This document shows positions 1-12,488 of a stretch of DNA of 64,000 bases, in pieces. Numbering within the stretch: position 1 is the first letter of the stretch; the number at the start of each line of letters is the position of its first letter. Origin of the DNA: Cristatella mucedo (lineage: Eukaryota > Bryozoa > Phylactolaemata > Cristatellidae); the NCBI GenBank assembly GCA_009760855.2, contig WPIO01000041.1, positions 161,501-225,500 on the forward strand, in the 5' to 3' direction. Below the pieces are notes generated by a model that saw only the letters and a list, made by a program, of their open reading frames with translations, made no database searches and was not told where the DNA came from. Both the position numbers and the translations under genes were made by a program.

Positions 1-1700
1 CAGGAGAGATTCCCATAGAGCACTGACTGCCTAAGCAGCTTTAATTATGCATTCGGTAGCCAACAGCCTTCATCTCATCCAACAAAGAGAAAGTGAGAGG
101 CATAGCTGAGTCAGGAGCAGTTGAGGTAGTGAGTAGCATGGACGTAGCAACCCAGGATGGCTGGAAAGGACGTGAGTTCCACACTCTAGGACCTGCAGAG
201 GAAAGGCTTCTGTCACCAACGGTCTTGAGGCTGAAGAATAGAAAAGCTAATGTATTGTCCATACGGTATCTGAGGGCTCGAGGAGGCTGAAACCGGTGCA
301 GCGGTTCAGCTAGGTATGAAGGAGCCAAGCCGTGATGGGCCTTGTGGGTCAGTGTAAGAGTTTTGCTCTGTATCCTTTAATTAGCCGGCAGCCATCCAAT
401 CTCTTTCAGCAAAGGAGGCACATGGTCAAACCTCTGGGATTTGTAAACTAGCCTTGCAGCCTTATTCATCGCCAGCTTCGGTGGCCTAGTGGGTTTTCGG
501 TAGGCCAGCCAGAAGGGAATTACAATAATCAAGTCGAGACAGAACTAAGGAGCTAGTTAAATTCTTTGCAAGCCATCGTGGAACACAGTTCTTAATCTTA
601 GATATGGATCGAATGTGATGGCTAGTTGTGGAAGCAGTCTTCTCAAATAAGCTTTTAAAATTCAGGCAGCTGTCGAAGGCGACACCTAAATTCCAAGCAC
701 ATGTTGATGGTTGCACAACAGCGTCACCTATTATAAGACAGTGTTTCCGTTGTATCGTCGTTTAGTTTAAGGATATTTGCCGACATCCAGGATTGAATAT
801 CGGCAAGGCAAGCATTCAGTTTATCAGTCCCTGCAGCAGATTCCGACGGTTTAAATGACGAACACATCTGAGTTTTGTCAGCTTGCCCAAGATTGATTGT
901 TATCCTATTCTGAGCCTGAATATCTGAATATATCCTATTCCGTGGGCCTGAATCGCTTTTCGCCAGAGGTTGAGTATAAATGATTGACAGCAAAAGACCG
1001 AGGACAGAGCCTTGAGGGATTCCACTGGTCTGGCGGATGAGACCAAACCCCTAAACGACGCAGATTGAGCACGATCGACCAAGTACGATTTAAACCGCGC
1101 CAGTGCCTCGTCTGCCAGACCGATCGTTGTTCTCAATCTTTGGAGTAGTTTTCGTGACCAGCGGTGTCGAAGGTAGCTGATAGAGCTTGCAGCGCTAGGG
1201 CAGTGACATTCCTGCCATCGTTGCTGCATAGGATGTCATTGGTTACACGGAAGAGAGCAGTTTCCGTGGAGTGCAGCCCCATGAACCCTGATTGAAATGT
1301 TTCTGAAATTTCATTCTGTTCAATGTGCACTACCAGCTGCTTGGCGACAATTTTTTCAAGAATCTTTGACCAAAAAAAAGAAGGGAGGCTGGGCGATAGT
1401 TTGCAAGGAACTCTGTATACAATCCGTGCTCTTTTAGTATCGGCCTAACGACCACCGATTTGAAGGACCTCGGCACAACACCTTGTTCCTGCAAAGCATT
1501 AAAAGTCTCCGCTATAGCTCGGCTAAGTTTGTCTGCCAGTGAAGACCACAGAGATGACGCTATAGGGTCTGCAGGAGACAGCTCTAGAGCTGTAATGTGA
1601 CGGGAGCTCGAGTGCCGGGCCAGCTCGAAGCAGCCGGCTGCAGCGACCTCGAACCCTGGTGTGTGAGCTGGTCGATTTGCTAGTCGGCCCATCCCGAAGA
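1..1700 (-). mobile_element. LINE family A, degenerate copy with RT fragments
   Basis: Minus-strand fragments in shifting frames give the RT fingers/palm (ITALELSPADPIASSLW, ANYRPASLL), FQSGFMGLHSTETALFRVTN, KLNACLADIQSW, NLGVAFDSCLNF and [15 protein letters not shown]. The C-terminal AGPRVWNS segment follows. The order is that of a CR1/L2/Jockey-type non-LTR reverse transcriptase. The 3' end (bases 1-140 reversed) matches other family A tails here. Several frameshifts and stops make it non-functional. Confidence 0.8.
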
Positions 1701-3255
1701 CGATCTGCTGGATCGGATAGCGGTCCTTGAGTTATGATGTCATTTTAATGCTCCTTTAGTGTTAAATACGACTGAAAAAAATGGCAAAGGAGCGTGGGTT
1801 GGGCTCCTATTGTCGCCGGGCCTTCTTCGGATAAGGCTACTCAGCAGGATTCTTAGGATGGATGGGTCTGGTTGGCTCAACAATTGATGCTTTCGTCGGT
1901 TGAACGAGCCGGGAGGGTGGGAGAAGGGTGAGATAGCTAACATGAGCCAATAAGAGGTAATCAGGGGACAGGCATAGGTGCATAGCAAGCACTACCGTGA
2001 CCGTGACCTCTTCTTGACTTGGCCGAGCCTTGCACATCCTGCCTGACAGGTGGTCCTGTCTGGGCTTAAGGACTGGCTCCTCGGCTCAGATGGCGATGGC
2101 TTTGAAGTCCTGCTCGAGATACTGCCATAGGCCATTCTTTTGCAACCGGTAGATGCCGCTTTGAGATCTCAAGCATGCCGGCTAATCTCATAGTCTGAGC
2201 TGGGCACTTCTTTTCCACCAGTTGTGGGGGCGCCAGATGTTGGGGCACCGGGTGTGGGGGGCTGGTCTGCCCTGCCAGCCGCTTTGTGAGCCAGATGGCT
2301 GTCATCCGATCTAATGTTCCAATCGTCGGCAGCAACCTGACCAAGTGGCCTTAGACACGAAGACGGTAAACAGAAAGGATGCCATTTCCCCTAAAGTAAA
2401 GCCTTATACAATTAAAAAATACAATTAATTTGTATAGCGCCCCAAGATAACTTAATCTCTGTTCAGGCGCTTCACATATGCCACAGGGCTCGAGCTAATC
2501 TTTTCTTATAGTGTAGGCTGTAATATCTCATAAATAGGCAACCCAACAAGAAAGGCAATATAACTTGGATTCGACGACAGCAGGTGCAATTGTAGGTGTT
2601 TTGGCCAGCTTTAGAGACGCAATGTTGCCGTTTTCAAATCGCGTCTCTTTGACTAGCATCTACTGTTACTTGGAATGCCGAACACGAGCTTCCCAAACTC
2701 TTTGATGTTGTAGAAATATTCTCGCCTATTTTCTATCACTTGGAACCTAATAGCAAGCAGCTTCGTGTGATTTTCAAATCGCGTAGTAGGCAGCACAAGA
2801 TGCTCGGCTCGACATTGAGCAGGCAGCAGTTGAGCTCTAGGCTTTGAACCAGGCAGGAGTTGTTTGCCTCTTGGCTTAGTGCCGGTCGGCAGTTCAGTGC
2901 GCCTGCAGTGCTCCGGGCGCCACGCCTGAGCTGTTGCACGCCAAGACTGATTGATCGTGCTACCTTTACAGACTCTGTCAAGGGCATAGCAAGAGATTCA
3001 AGTTCTCCGAGGGTTCTTTACAAATGCATCAACAGTATTAATATTATTATTCCGATCGGCGGCTGCAACCCTCTGTGGCTGGTGATTAGACTTCTCTACG
3101 GTACAGATACAGACTTGTTATTTTAACCTATTGCTTTGTTCGTTTCTGCCGTGGGGCTCTTCGTTGCGGTCTTGTTCAGCTGTCGGGATGCCTGCCTGAG
3201 ATGCTTGCATTGAGGCTTCACCAAAGCTGTTCAGTAGCCGTGGTTTTATATGTGC
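1700..3255. other. No gene seen
   Basis: Unique-looking sequence with short frames only, apart from the S1 fragment at 2.43 kb. A GTTTTCAAATCGCGT word is repeated near 2631 and 2770 (TTTTCAAATCGCGT). Confidence 0.5.
2426..2497 (-). mobile_element. SINE S1, partial
   Basis: Reversed tail GTATAGCGCCCCAAGATAAC, TTAATCTCTGTTCAGGCGCT, then CCACAGGGCTCGAGC, the start of the tRNA-like box B. The 5' part is missing. Confidence 0.65.
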
Positions 3256-3259
3256 TTCA

Positions 3260-3435
3260 GTCGTGATGGCTCACTAGATAGGGTGGTTGCTTTCATGACC
3301 TCGGCCCCGAGGTCGTGGATTCGAATTCAGTGGTGGGCGATCCTTTATCACTGCTGCAAGCAGTGGGGATAGCCGTAAAGGCTCTTCTGTCGCTATGTGA
3401 AAGAGGCTGCTGAATCAGCTAGTATTTTTTACCGG
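3260..3435 (+). mobile_element. SINE S2 (tRNA-like)
   Basis: GTGATGGCTCACTAGATAGG (box A-like) and GTCGTGGATTCGAATTC (box B-like) are followed by the S2 body, GGGCGATCCTTTATCACTGC, AGCCGTAAAGGCTCTTCTGT and CTGAATCAGCTAGTATTTTT. Five other copies share this layout. Confidence 0.72.
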
Positions 3436-3851
3436 CATCGGGTGGGACTAGTGCCATTACCAGTGCTGTGTTGCCAGCCTTGTTCTTTCCGGACGTGAAG
3501 CCACGTAGTTGTCTTGCAGCCTTTATCGACAGGATTCAGGTCGCAAGCGCCCTGGGCTCGTGGTTAGCAGTGTTGACTCTGGGTGAGCTAGCTGTCATAG
3601 CCACAATGGCTGCCGTTGTGCCCTCCCCCTTCAGCTCGTGGCGTCTGCTGCTCGGTGCCTCTCCTTGGCCGCAGTCTCTATGCCATCGTGCTTCCTTTAC
3701 TCACTGGCAGAACCCGACCTACGAGTTGTTTTCTCGTTGTCGAACACCCTTTTTTTTGTAACTGTCCTTCTCGCCAGCGGGTTGAAAAGCGACCTGCTGG
3801 CTCTTTGCTGCTTGCTTTGCCGATGCTTCCGGATGTAGACGGAACTGCCGT

Positions 3852-4138
3852 CAGTGCCCGACTTACGAAATAGATAGGGACCGGAAAACCTGTCGTAAGT
3901 CAAATTTTCTTAAGTCAAGAATGGTGTGCGATAGATAGATCTCAGTACCCACAATGCATAGCCGCCAGCCATCGTTTTCCCCTACTATTTTCGGCGTTGT
4001 CAAATATATTGACCACCGCGTGCGGATTTTGAAAGTTTTCTTGGATGCATTGTAATTTTCGATTTTTTGGCGTGAACGGCCAAGTTCGTATCTCCCGAGT
4101 TTTCGTAAGTCGAACCGTCGTAAGTTGGAAGCTGACTG
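3852..4138. mobile_element. Possible short DNA transposon (MITE-like)
   Basis: The left end CAGTGCCCGACTTACGAAA and the reversed right end CAGTCAGCTTCCAACTTACG, followed by GTTCGACTTACGAAAA, give short inverted ends with repeated ACTTACGA words. Further GTCGTAAGTC and TTAAGTC words lie inside. CAGT termini are common in Tc1/pogo-like elements, but no TA duplication is evident. Confidence 0.35.
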
Positions 4139-4184
4139 CTTACTTTAGTATGCATTTCGAGCAGCTGCTACCAGTGCACTTTTA

Positions 4185-4295
4185 ATGATAATGATAATAG
4201 TAATAATAATAATAATAATCATACATTTATATGGTAGTATTTATATTTATTTATTTATTTATGTATATTTATTTATTTATATTTATATTTATATA
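4185..4295. repeat. AT-rich (TAA)n/(TTTA)n
   Basis: GATAATAGTAATAATAAT followed by (TTTA)n and TTTATATTTATAT. Confidence 0.8.
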
Positions 4296-4912
4296 GCGGT
4301 CGTAGCTGATAGGGTAGCAACTCCAGCAGCGAGGTATGAGGGAAGAATGTATGTCGCTCGCCTTGTATGGCGACCTGTCGGAGCAGCCGCTGCAGCAGCG
4401 GCGACGACAAGTCGCAGTCATCGGCAGAACTTGGAGCTAGGCATGATTGGCCGGCAGGAGAACGGCGAGCCGACCGTAGGCACTGCAAAAAGTAGTTCTG
4501 CATGTCGCGCTGCCCGCTCGAAGCAGGAAAGCGGCCATCTTTTCCTGCGGCTCCGTCGGGCTTTTGCGGTTTGCATGCGAAGACGACTGCTGGCAGCCTC
4601 AGCGCGACACATAGAAGTAGCAGCTGCATGCATGGCCGCAGGAAGGAAGGCCACAGCAGCAGATTGAGGTGCAGAAAAGGGCATGGAGCGCTGCTGTGTG
4701 GAGCTGTCGCCCATTCTCGCCTTCGTGTCTGTTCGCAGGGTGAAGACGTATCGATGGGCATATGGATGGCTGCTGTTCAGCCGACTCTGGTGCAGGTAAG
4801 ACTGGCACTGGCAGCCGGCAGACCAGCGGCACTTATCGTCATGCAGGCGTATCTACTGTTTTTTTATGCAAATACGTATAAACATACGTGTATACCTGTG
4901 TGTGCGTGCGTG

Positions 4913-4951
4913 AGAGAGAGTGAGAGAGAGATGGCGGTAGGGGTAGGGGTA

Positions 4952-5009
<58 letters not shown>

Positions 5010-5010
5010 C

Positions 5011-5045
<35 letters not shown>

Positions 5046-5047
5046 AA
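4913..5047. repeat. (GA)n followed by (CAGA)n
   Basis: (GA)n at about 4953-5008, then GACA/CAGA tetramers at 5009-5045. Frames across it translate as ER and CLSV repeats and are not genes. Confidence 0.9.
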
Positions 5048-5305
5048 CAGCGAGAGCCAGCAGAGGCTTGAGGAGCACCGCCATTGGTTGACCACTTGCC
5101 ATAGCGCTATTCAAGCAGTTGTGCATAGTGACTGCAGCCATTGATGTCGCACAAGCTGGATTCCAAAGCGAAATCTTAAATAGAGATTCTCCAAAAACCG
5201 TTTATCGTGTCTTCTCTCTCAGGAGCACGACGTGCTTTGCTCGAAAGACTGTGTTGCTGGAGCTATCGCCATTCCTGACCTGACGGCCGGCGAACTTGGC
5301 GAGAT

Positions 5306-5635
5306 GTGGACACGCAAGCTTCGAACCGGACAGCCGTGCTGATGAGCGATCTGGTGGTGATAGCGATATTTATATTGGTATCGATAATCATGCCGATAAT
5401 TTGCCTGCGTACCAAAAGGAAAGAAGTAGAGCCACGAGTATTGGCGACACTGTACACATCTACGGATGTAGGTCTTGTACGCATGCATGGTTTTGGATTG
5501 GCCCGAGTCACAGATTCGGCTACCGTTGGTTCGGATCAGATTAATGCGATTGTCGTCTTCCGGCGTTGGGGGCATGCAGCCTGTGGAGAGACAACTGGAG
5601 ATGTAGATTGTGGCAATACGAACATTTCATTCTAA
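5306..5635 (+). other. Orphan ORF with one hydrophobic segment
   Basis: 109 codons. Residues about 12-35 are strongly hydrophobic (LVVIAIFILVSIIMPIICL) and followed by RTKRK, as in a TM anchor. No splice sites, family or neighbours support it, so it may be chance. Confidence 0.18.
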
Positions 5636-6354
5636 GCTAGGGCAGCCACTCATATGCTCTCATTTGTATTTACATTCTGTCAGGCTAGATGTTGGTACTT
5701 GGCACACAGCATTTGGTACAGTAGCATTCTACAATCGATACCTCTGCATTTGTGTCACCACTACTATGCTTTGAGTTGGCTCGCGCACGTGAGAGCTGAA
5801 TATTGTTTCGAGGTGTGATGGTACGTCACAGTGCCTGCTGTTTGGCAGCCAAACAGCTGTTGTTATCTTTTCTGATAAAGCACTCGCTGTACCTGAGCAT
5901 ACGTGGTCCTTGTTACTAAAAGACTGGGGACTTTCATGATGCCACAATATGCCCTAAGGGCCCTGTAGTTATTGTACCGTTGAAAATGTTGACTTAAAAG
6001 TAAGTTGCAAACGGCTGCCTGCAAATGAAACTTCAATCGCAGCGTGTGCTTATGCTTGTACACATTTCATTTTGTTATTACTTCTCTTTCGTGGTATGTC
6101 TTTTTTGTTTTTGCTCTTACATTCATTCCTTTGTTTGTGTTTTTGTTTTTATTCCTTTGTTTTTAGCGGTCTTTCTCAGCCGCCGCTTTCATGCGTTACC
6201 AAGTCCCAGAATCTTTGAGAGCCCCCTCCCCCCAAAAGCCGACTCGTTAGCTAGACTAGACTCCTCACTCACTCACCTCAGCTGGGCTGACATTTGAACT
6301 AGATGCTTCCTCGAGCGTCTGTGCACAATGGAATGATTAAGGCCCATTGAATAG

Positions 6355-7154
6355 GATATCACTTTTATGCTGACGATAATTAGCTGTATTTGTCATCAAA
6401 GCTACCGGAATCTGCTGTGGAAACTGAGAAATTGAATGCTTGCCTTGCCGATATTCGATCCTGGACGTCGGAAAACTTCCTGAAATTAAATGATGATAAA
6501 ACCGAACTGCTGCTCATAGGAAACCCTAAGCATGTGGCTGGATTAAAAGGCTTTGCTCTTCTAATAGGTGATGCTATTGTTCGACCATTACCACGTGCTC
6601 GAAATTTAGGGGTAGTTTTCGACAGCTGCCTCAATTTCAAAATCTTCATTCAGAAGTCTGCTTCTACAGCTAGCCATCACATCCGATCCCTATCCAAGAT
6701 TAGGAGCTGTCTCCCACAGTGGCTTGTAAACATTTTAGCTAGCTCGATAGTTCTGTCTCGGCTTGATTATTGTAATTCCCTTGTGGCTGGGCTGCCAAAG
6801 AAAGCAATTAGACCACTGCAGCAGACTATGAATATGGCTGCAAGGCTAGTCTTCCAGTTCCAGTGGTTTGAGCACGTGTCTCCTTTGCTGAAAGAGCTAA
6901 GATAGATGCCGGTTGAGCAACGGATACAGAGCAAAGTTCTTACTCTGACCCACAAGGCCCGCCACGGCTTGGCTTCTTCGTACCTAGCTGAACTGCTGCA
7001 TCAGTTTCAACCTGTTCGCACCCTCAGGTCCTGTGTGGACAATACATTAGCTGTCCCATTCCTCCGCTTAAAGACCGTTGGCGACAGAAGCTTTAGCTCT
7101 GCAGGTCCTAGACTGTGGAACTTGCTTCCACAAATCTTATGCAACGACAACTAA
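6355..7154 (+). mobile_element. LINE family A, 5'-truncated RT C-terminal half
   Basis: The copy starts almost exactly at the catalytic box, FYADDN at about 6363-6380. It then reads through LNACLADIRSW, FLKLNDDKTELLLIG, NLGVVFDSCLNF, LSRLDYCNSLVAGLP and ARLVFQFQWFEHVSPLLKEL. In-frame TAG codons follow FYADDN and occur at 6903-6905, where a Trp is usual, splitting the frame. It is 5'-truncated as expected from target-primed reverse transcription. Confidence 0.85.
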
Positions 7155-7400
7155 TGTAATGTAATGTATCTCCGTCAGTAACTCCACAAAGTCATAAAGA
7201 CCATGTGGGTGTTACGCAGGAGAGTTTTGTTTAGCGCACTCACAGCCTAAGCGGCTTTCGGTACGCATTCGGTAGCCAACAGACTTCGTCTCACGCAACA
7301 AAGAAAAAGTGGGAAGCATAGCAGAGTCAAGAGAGCAGTTGAGGTCGTGAGTAGCATAACTACTCTCCTACTGCCGGCTATGGCACATTTTTTTCAGCCG
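7155..7400 (-). mobile_element. LINE family A 3' end, inverted next to the previous copy
   Basis: Starting with TGTAATGTAATGTATCTCC, this is the reverse complement of the family A 3' tail seen at 47.4-47.69 kb. It abuts the plus-strand copy tail to tail. Confidence 0.75.
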
Positions 7401-7769
7401 TCCTGAGCTGCTACTTCTATGCTATAGCATAGCATTGAGCATTTATAGCATTGTATAGCATTGAGCCGGAAAAACATTCTTCTGCTCGTGGGTCACAGCA
7501 CTTGCGTAATGCTTTGAGTTTGGCTTACAATTGCAACGGAAATGTAATGCGTTCGCATTCAGGCAGTACGAGCCTGAATGTAGTTCGCACAGGAAATTGT
7601 CAATTGGTCGTTTTGCAGCGTAAGTCTTCCTGGTATTGAACGTAGTAGTAAAACAGTAGACATAATAACTCAATAAAGTATAGCATTGAGCCGGAAAAAC
7701 AAAGGTATGGGGGAGAAAAATGTCGACGCTCAACCCTGCGACAACTTACTAGTTATGGGCAAACCCAGT

Positions 7770-8160
7770 GTGATTTAGAAATTGAAAAGGCTGACTCTCA
7801 AAATTGGCTCTGCCAGCATATCTACTGTTGAATCAGCTCGAAATCTAGGTGTCATGTTCCCAACCGACCTCTCTTTGGACGACCATATCAGCTCCACAGT
7901 CAAATCTGCCTACTTTCAGCTACATAACGTTGCTACAAGTCGGGCTTGTTTAGATAAGGATACCACGTCCAAGTTGGTCCATGCATTCGTGACAGCCTGT
8001 CTTGACTTCTGTAACTCACTGTTTCCTGGTCTATCGGCATGTGCAATCAGGCGATTGCAGCTGGTGCAAAACTCCACAGCTTGGCTTGTTTGTCGTGAGC
8101 TTGGCAGTTGCCACATCACACCACTTCTCGTCGACCTGCACTGGCTACCAGTCAAATGGC
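7770..8160 (+). mobile_element. LINE family B, RT C-terminal fragment
   Basis: An open frame reads KIGSASISTVESARNLGV, DHISSTVKSAYFQLHNVA, LDFCNSLFPGLS and ITPLLVDLHWLPVKWR, typical of the C-terminal domain of L2/CR1/Jockey-like reverse transcriptases. It runs straight into a minus-oriented S2 SINE at 8163. Confidence 0.82.
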
Positions 8161-8162
8161 GA

Positions 8163-8256
8163 TAAAGGATCGCCCACCACAGGAATCGAACCCACGACCT
8201 CGGGACCGAGGTCGTGAAAGCAACCGCCTTACCTAGTGTGCCATCACGGCTCACCA
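8163..8256 (-). mobile_element. SINE S2, head only
   Basis: Reversed GAGCCGTGATGGCACACTAG, GTAAGGCGGTTGCTTTCACG and GAGGTCGTGGGTTCGATTCC. The body after GGATCGCCC is absent; LINE B sequence abuts it. Confidence 0.68.
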
Positions 8257-9044
8257 TAATAATGATCATATTTCACGGCCCAGCAGGACGTTAGCTTGAA
8301 CCCTGGATAGAGCGAATCTCCATCGCCTGCTGCAAACCAGATGAAACCCTTCACTTATACCAAAGCGGTATACTTTGGAACAGTCGAACTGAAGGAAGCT
8401 CTTTGGCCCGCAGGAAGTTGCAAATGCTGAAAATGCAGCAGCTTCAACATATGCAGAAAACGTATGAAGCGTCACATTTGGTTTCGGGAGTGTTGTATAA
8501 CTGCACAGGACTCTTAGCCGTAATCTTGTACTAGCCTCATTAGTTTGAATGGAATGTTGGTGAGAAGCTCATCAGGATCAAGCTGATAGATCTTGGCAGA
8601 TACACGGCACGCACTGACCGTGGAAATGAGAGCATACAAGCTGCATCGGTTACTTGCTCTGCCAAATTTAGGATACAGATTAATGAAAATTACTTGAAGA
8701 AATTCCTTAATTTTGTGTGCATGATTAATCTCACATCCGAGCATAAGCACAATCTCACAGCCGAGTAGTAATGGAATTGAACGAATTTGAGAGCAATAAA
8801 CTACCACCCAAATATTTCAAAAGGCAGAGCCCACAGCTCAAAAGTGTCTTGCCTAATTTTTTTCCGCCTAAGATACATTTTGTTGCCGTAAATGCTAAAT
8901 TGATGTCTGGAGCAAATGTTAGTAATGTATGGGGTAAACGCCACTGGTAACACCATCTGCTGAGAATAGTGCAGATACATTTGGTAAGTTAGAACATAAA
9001 TTTACTAATAGAACATAAATAGTTAGAACATAAATTTACTAAAC

Positions 9045-9095
9045 CTTGGTCGGAGCGAGCAGCTTAATCGCTGGGCTAAACCAGAGCTTAGACAT
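9045..9095 (-). mobile_element. SINE S1 5' (tRNA-like) fragment
   Basis: GGAGCGAGCAGCTTAATCGC, TGGGCTAAACCAGAGCTTA is the reversed box A region of S1 (consensus near TTGGCCCAGTGGTTAAGGTG). Confidence 0.45.
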
Positions 9096-9129
9096 AAGAC
9101 AGAGCTTGACATCTTGTTTATCCCTCAGC

Positions 9130-10845
9130 GTCTAACGAGAAGACTAGCATCTACACCCTATTTCCACTTTACTCCTTCTGAGGTGCATATATCTGCTGCT
9201 CCCATGATTAACTAACATGAACAATTTGTCCTTAGCCTCAGATCTTTGGGCAAATTCCAAAAAGATGGTTATTTGGCCACTCATTAAGAAGGTCAACAGC
9301 AGAGTAGGGTAACCTAAGCAACTTCGTCCCCAGTATCCCCTCTGTAGTTCCTATGAAAAACATTAGAACAAATAGTGACAGACCAGCTGAACTCTCATTT
9401 TAAACTTCTAACCTAGCAAGTAAGTTCCAGTCAGGTTTTAGAGATAATCACACCAACATTCGGGTTTATAGCGACCTTATGAGCAATGCAGACTTAGTTA
9501 CAATCTCTTCGCTTGTTTTGCTTGATCTTTTGGCAGTGTTTGATGATAGTGATCGCCGAATTCATCGCGAGCGCTCCTCTTCTTGCCTAGGCATCACTTG
9601 CTCTGCAATGGTTGATTGCTCTAGTTCATATCTCAGTGGGAGACTCCAGAGCATTGATGATTTCAACCGCGTAGCAGTCATTCGACAAGCCTCTCAAGTA
9701 CGGGGGGGCCTTTGATCCAGCACCACCATTGCCTGGATCCGCTTTTCTTTTGCAATGATTTCGTCCCCTCCTTCCGATGTAATAGCCAAGCACAATCCAG
9801 GCTGTAATTTCTATGCTGCTGACACCCAGCTGTACATGTAAATTAATTCATCTCTGCCTTCCATCAAGTCAAACTCTCTCAGCTCCCTTACTCCATGCAT
9901 TGCTTTTTTATGTCTTTTGGCGGCAGCAGACTTTCTCAAATTGAATGACAATAAAACTAACTTACTAATTTTGGGCAACGTAGTGCCAATTGGTAAGATT
10001 ATCCCTCAAAATAGGCTCTGCCAGCATATCTCGGGTACCATCTGCACGATTTCTGCGCGTCACGTACCACAGTGACCTATCACTAGGCGACTGCATTAGT
10101 TCCACAGTAAAGTTTGCCATCTTCAGCTACGGAACATTGAAAAACTTCGCTCCTGGTTAGACAGGGATACTGCATGCAAGTTGTTCCATGCATTTCTGAC
10201 CTATCTCGACTTTTGTAACTCTCTATTTCTTGTTCTACTACTTTTGGTCTTCCGGCCCGTACAACGAGGCGCTTATAGTTGGTGCGAAACTTTGCAGCTA
10301 GGCTTGTTTTGTCGTAAGCATCTTAGTTGCCACTTCACACCACTTCTCGCCGATCTTTACCGGCCTCCATCAATTTGATCATCAAGGTTTTTTCTTTCAC
10401 TTTTACATCGCCTCCTTCTCTTTCTCCAGCGTACCAGTCAGAACTACACCCCAATCAGGCTAGGCATAGTCCCATTGACTCTTTTGACTCAAGTCGCTTA
10501 GTTGCTAGAACCAACCTCAAATCCTGTGGAGACTGTGCCTTAAGGTCGTAACTCCCAAAGCCTACAAGTCACTCTCAACTGACGTCACGAAAGCCCGCGA
10601 CGTCAAGTTTAAAAAGAACCTGAAATTGCACCTTTTACTCCTGCAGCATTTGCAGCGTCATTTTGAATTGTTTTTTTTTGTACTTACGTACTTATGCTAT
10701 CTTTATATATATATATATATATATATATATCCAATAAGCACATTGACGTGTTTCATCTACGGCATATGAGAATTCCCCAGAGAGTGTATTAATTCTCGGA
10801 GGGTGCTATTCAAATGTATTATTATTATTATTATTATTATTACCT
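9130..10845 (+). mobile_element. LINE family B, longest copy, degenerate
   Basis: RT motifs can be followed in broken frames: a region near 9240-9450 ending FQSGFRDNHTNI, a region around 9480-9715, the catalytic box changed to YAAD near 9812, LKLNDNKTN at about 9940, and the C-terminal segment at 10181-10550. The 3' UTR ends at an (ATT)n run at 10817-10844, after a (TA)n block at 10705-10730. Stops and frameshifts are frequent. Confidence 0.75.
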
Positions 10846-10849
10846 GTGT

Positions 10850-12330
10850 GTATCCAGTGTATGCTTAGCTAAGAAGTCTGCTAGATTTTGTCACCCATAC
10901 CCCTCAGATTGTTAAATTGAGTGCAAGGCAGACAAGACTAGATTAATGTGAAAATGCCAGTTATGAACATGCTAGGTGTCAAGTGCTTTTGCAACAGTGG
11001 TGACGTGAACCTCACCGAAGCTGAGCTTTTAGATTACTCATTGAGGCTTAGCTGTATGATAACTATCGATGGAGACGCTGAGGGCAAGGTAGCTACAATT
11101 TCTGTGAAATTAATGTTCACACAATTCTTGTTGATAAAGACTTATTTTAGACCCCAAAGACCTGAAGTCGAAATTTAACACATACTACCATAACCTGTAC
11201 AGTCACGTTTCCTGAATTATTCGGTCTTATGATGTCCTTAAATTTAAAGAAACGGCAGTGAAACGTTCCAGCTAAATCAGCCAGGTTAAGACCGTTGCTA
11301 GATAGTACTACTGGTTAATAAATTTTGATCATTATTAACAGCATCTAGTGATCTTTAGCATAGACCTTATGCTAGTGAAACGCAATCTGAACGATGGTTT
11401 GTGAGTTGTGCTAATGCCTGCTGGTGGGCAGATGTGGTATTCTTGTGCTGTAGAATATACGACATACCAAGTACTAAGGCGTGAGTGTTCGTGACTGATG
11501 TCGTGCATTATAGTCGTCGCCATACTTGTATGCATGGGAGGGGTGCTGCAACGACAAGTCTGCTTCGAGGTACCAGTTTCACCAGTACCTGTCAGGTGTC
11601 TGCAAGGACTGGCACAGAAATTTACTTGGTGACTTCTGCTCTTGTGAAATTAAGGAGACACTAAAAGTCTTAGCTGCCTAAAACGGTGTTTGATTGAGGG
11701 TATGGGTGATGGATATACGATATGATGGATATGATGGATGGATGTTACTCGATTAGTCTTCGATCCTCGGTAGATCCGAGAGACTTAGTATATATTTAGT
11801 TTTAACTCTATGTCTGACTTTAACTACGCGTATCGGGCTTTATTTAGTCAAGGTCAACACGTTCTCCGTCGGACGAGAGTCTGAACCTATTGCCGAAGCG
11901 TGTGGTTTGCTTCAGGGTTTCACGACAGATTATGAAAATTGCCAATTTATCTAAATGTAAACTAACCAATAGTATCATAGTTTGAACCAAGAATGATGAG
12001 TCACTGGTTACTATCTGCAGTCTGTGGAAGGGTAGGATACTGTAGCGTGGGTTTACATCAAGTTAAATAGGCAGGTTCAAGAAGGTCTCGCAGCTTCGCT
12101 CTGAAGCAGGCTGGCAAGCATTCACTCATCGGACCCATCCGGAAAGAGCGTGTTCCCTCGGTTCCCTTGGATTGGCAACTGCAAGCAACGTTCGAACTCA
12201 GTAAGCAAACAGAGGTCTGCAGCATCTCGGTACGCACACGGAAACAGGCGAAACAATGTCTTGGCAGAAAACTAGAAGTGACTTGGAACGATCTAGAAGT
12301 GGTTTTCTAATTAAGCATTGCATAAACGCC
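10850..12330. other. No gene seen
   Basis: AT-leaning sequence. One 76-codon frame at 10948-11178 has no supporting motif. A small GATATGATGGATG repeat lies at 11700-11750. Confidence 0.5.
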
Positions 12331-12488
12331 AGCTGATGTAGCAGCCTCTTTTTGCATAGAAGCAGAAGAGCTTTAAAGGCCATCACCACTGCTTGCAGCG
12401 GCAGTAAAGGATTGCCCACCCCTGGATTCGAACTCACGACCTCTGGTCAGGGGTCATGAAGAGCAACCACCACTACCTCGCTTGGCAA
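12331..12488 (-). mobile_element. SINE S2
   Basis: Reversed S2: AGCTGATGTAGCAGCCTCTT, AGAAGAGCTTTAAAGGCCAT, AAAGGATTGCCCACCCCTGG, ATTCGAACTCACGACCTC. Confidence 0.7.

Noticed and set aside
4502-5071. 189-codon plus-strand frame
   Set aside because: Its C-terminal third is (GA)n/(CAGA)n translation and the rest has no motif; a competing frame is open on the other strand.
8514-8807. 97-codon minus-strand frame
   Set aside because: No motif, no splice context and no similarity to the repeat families; likely chance.
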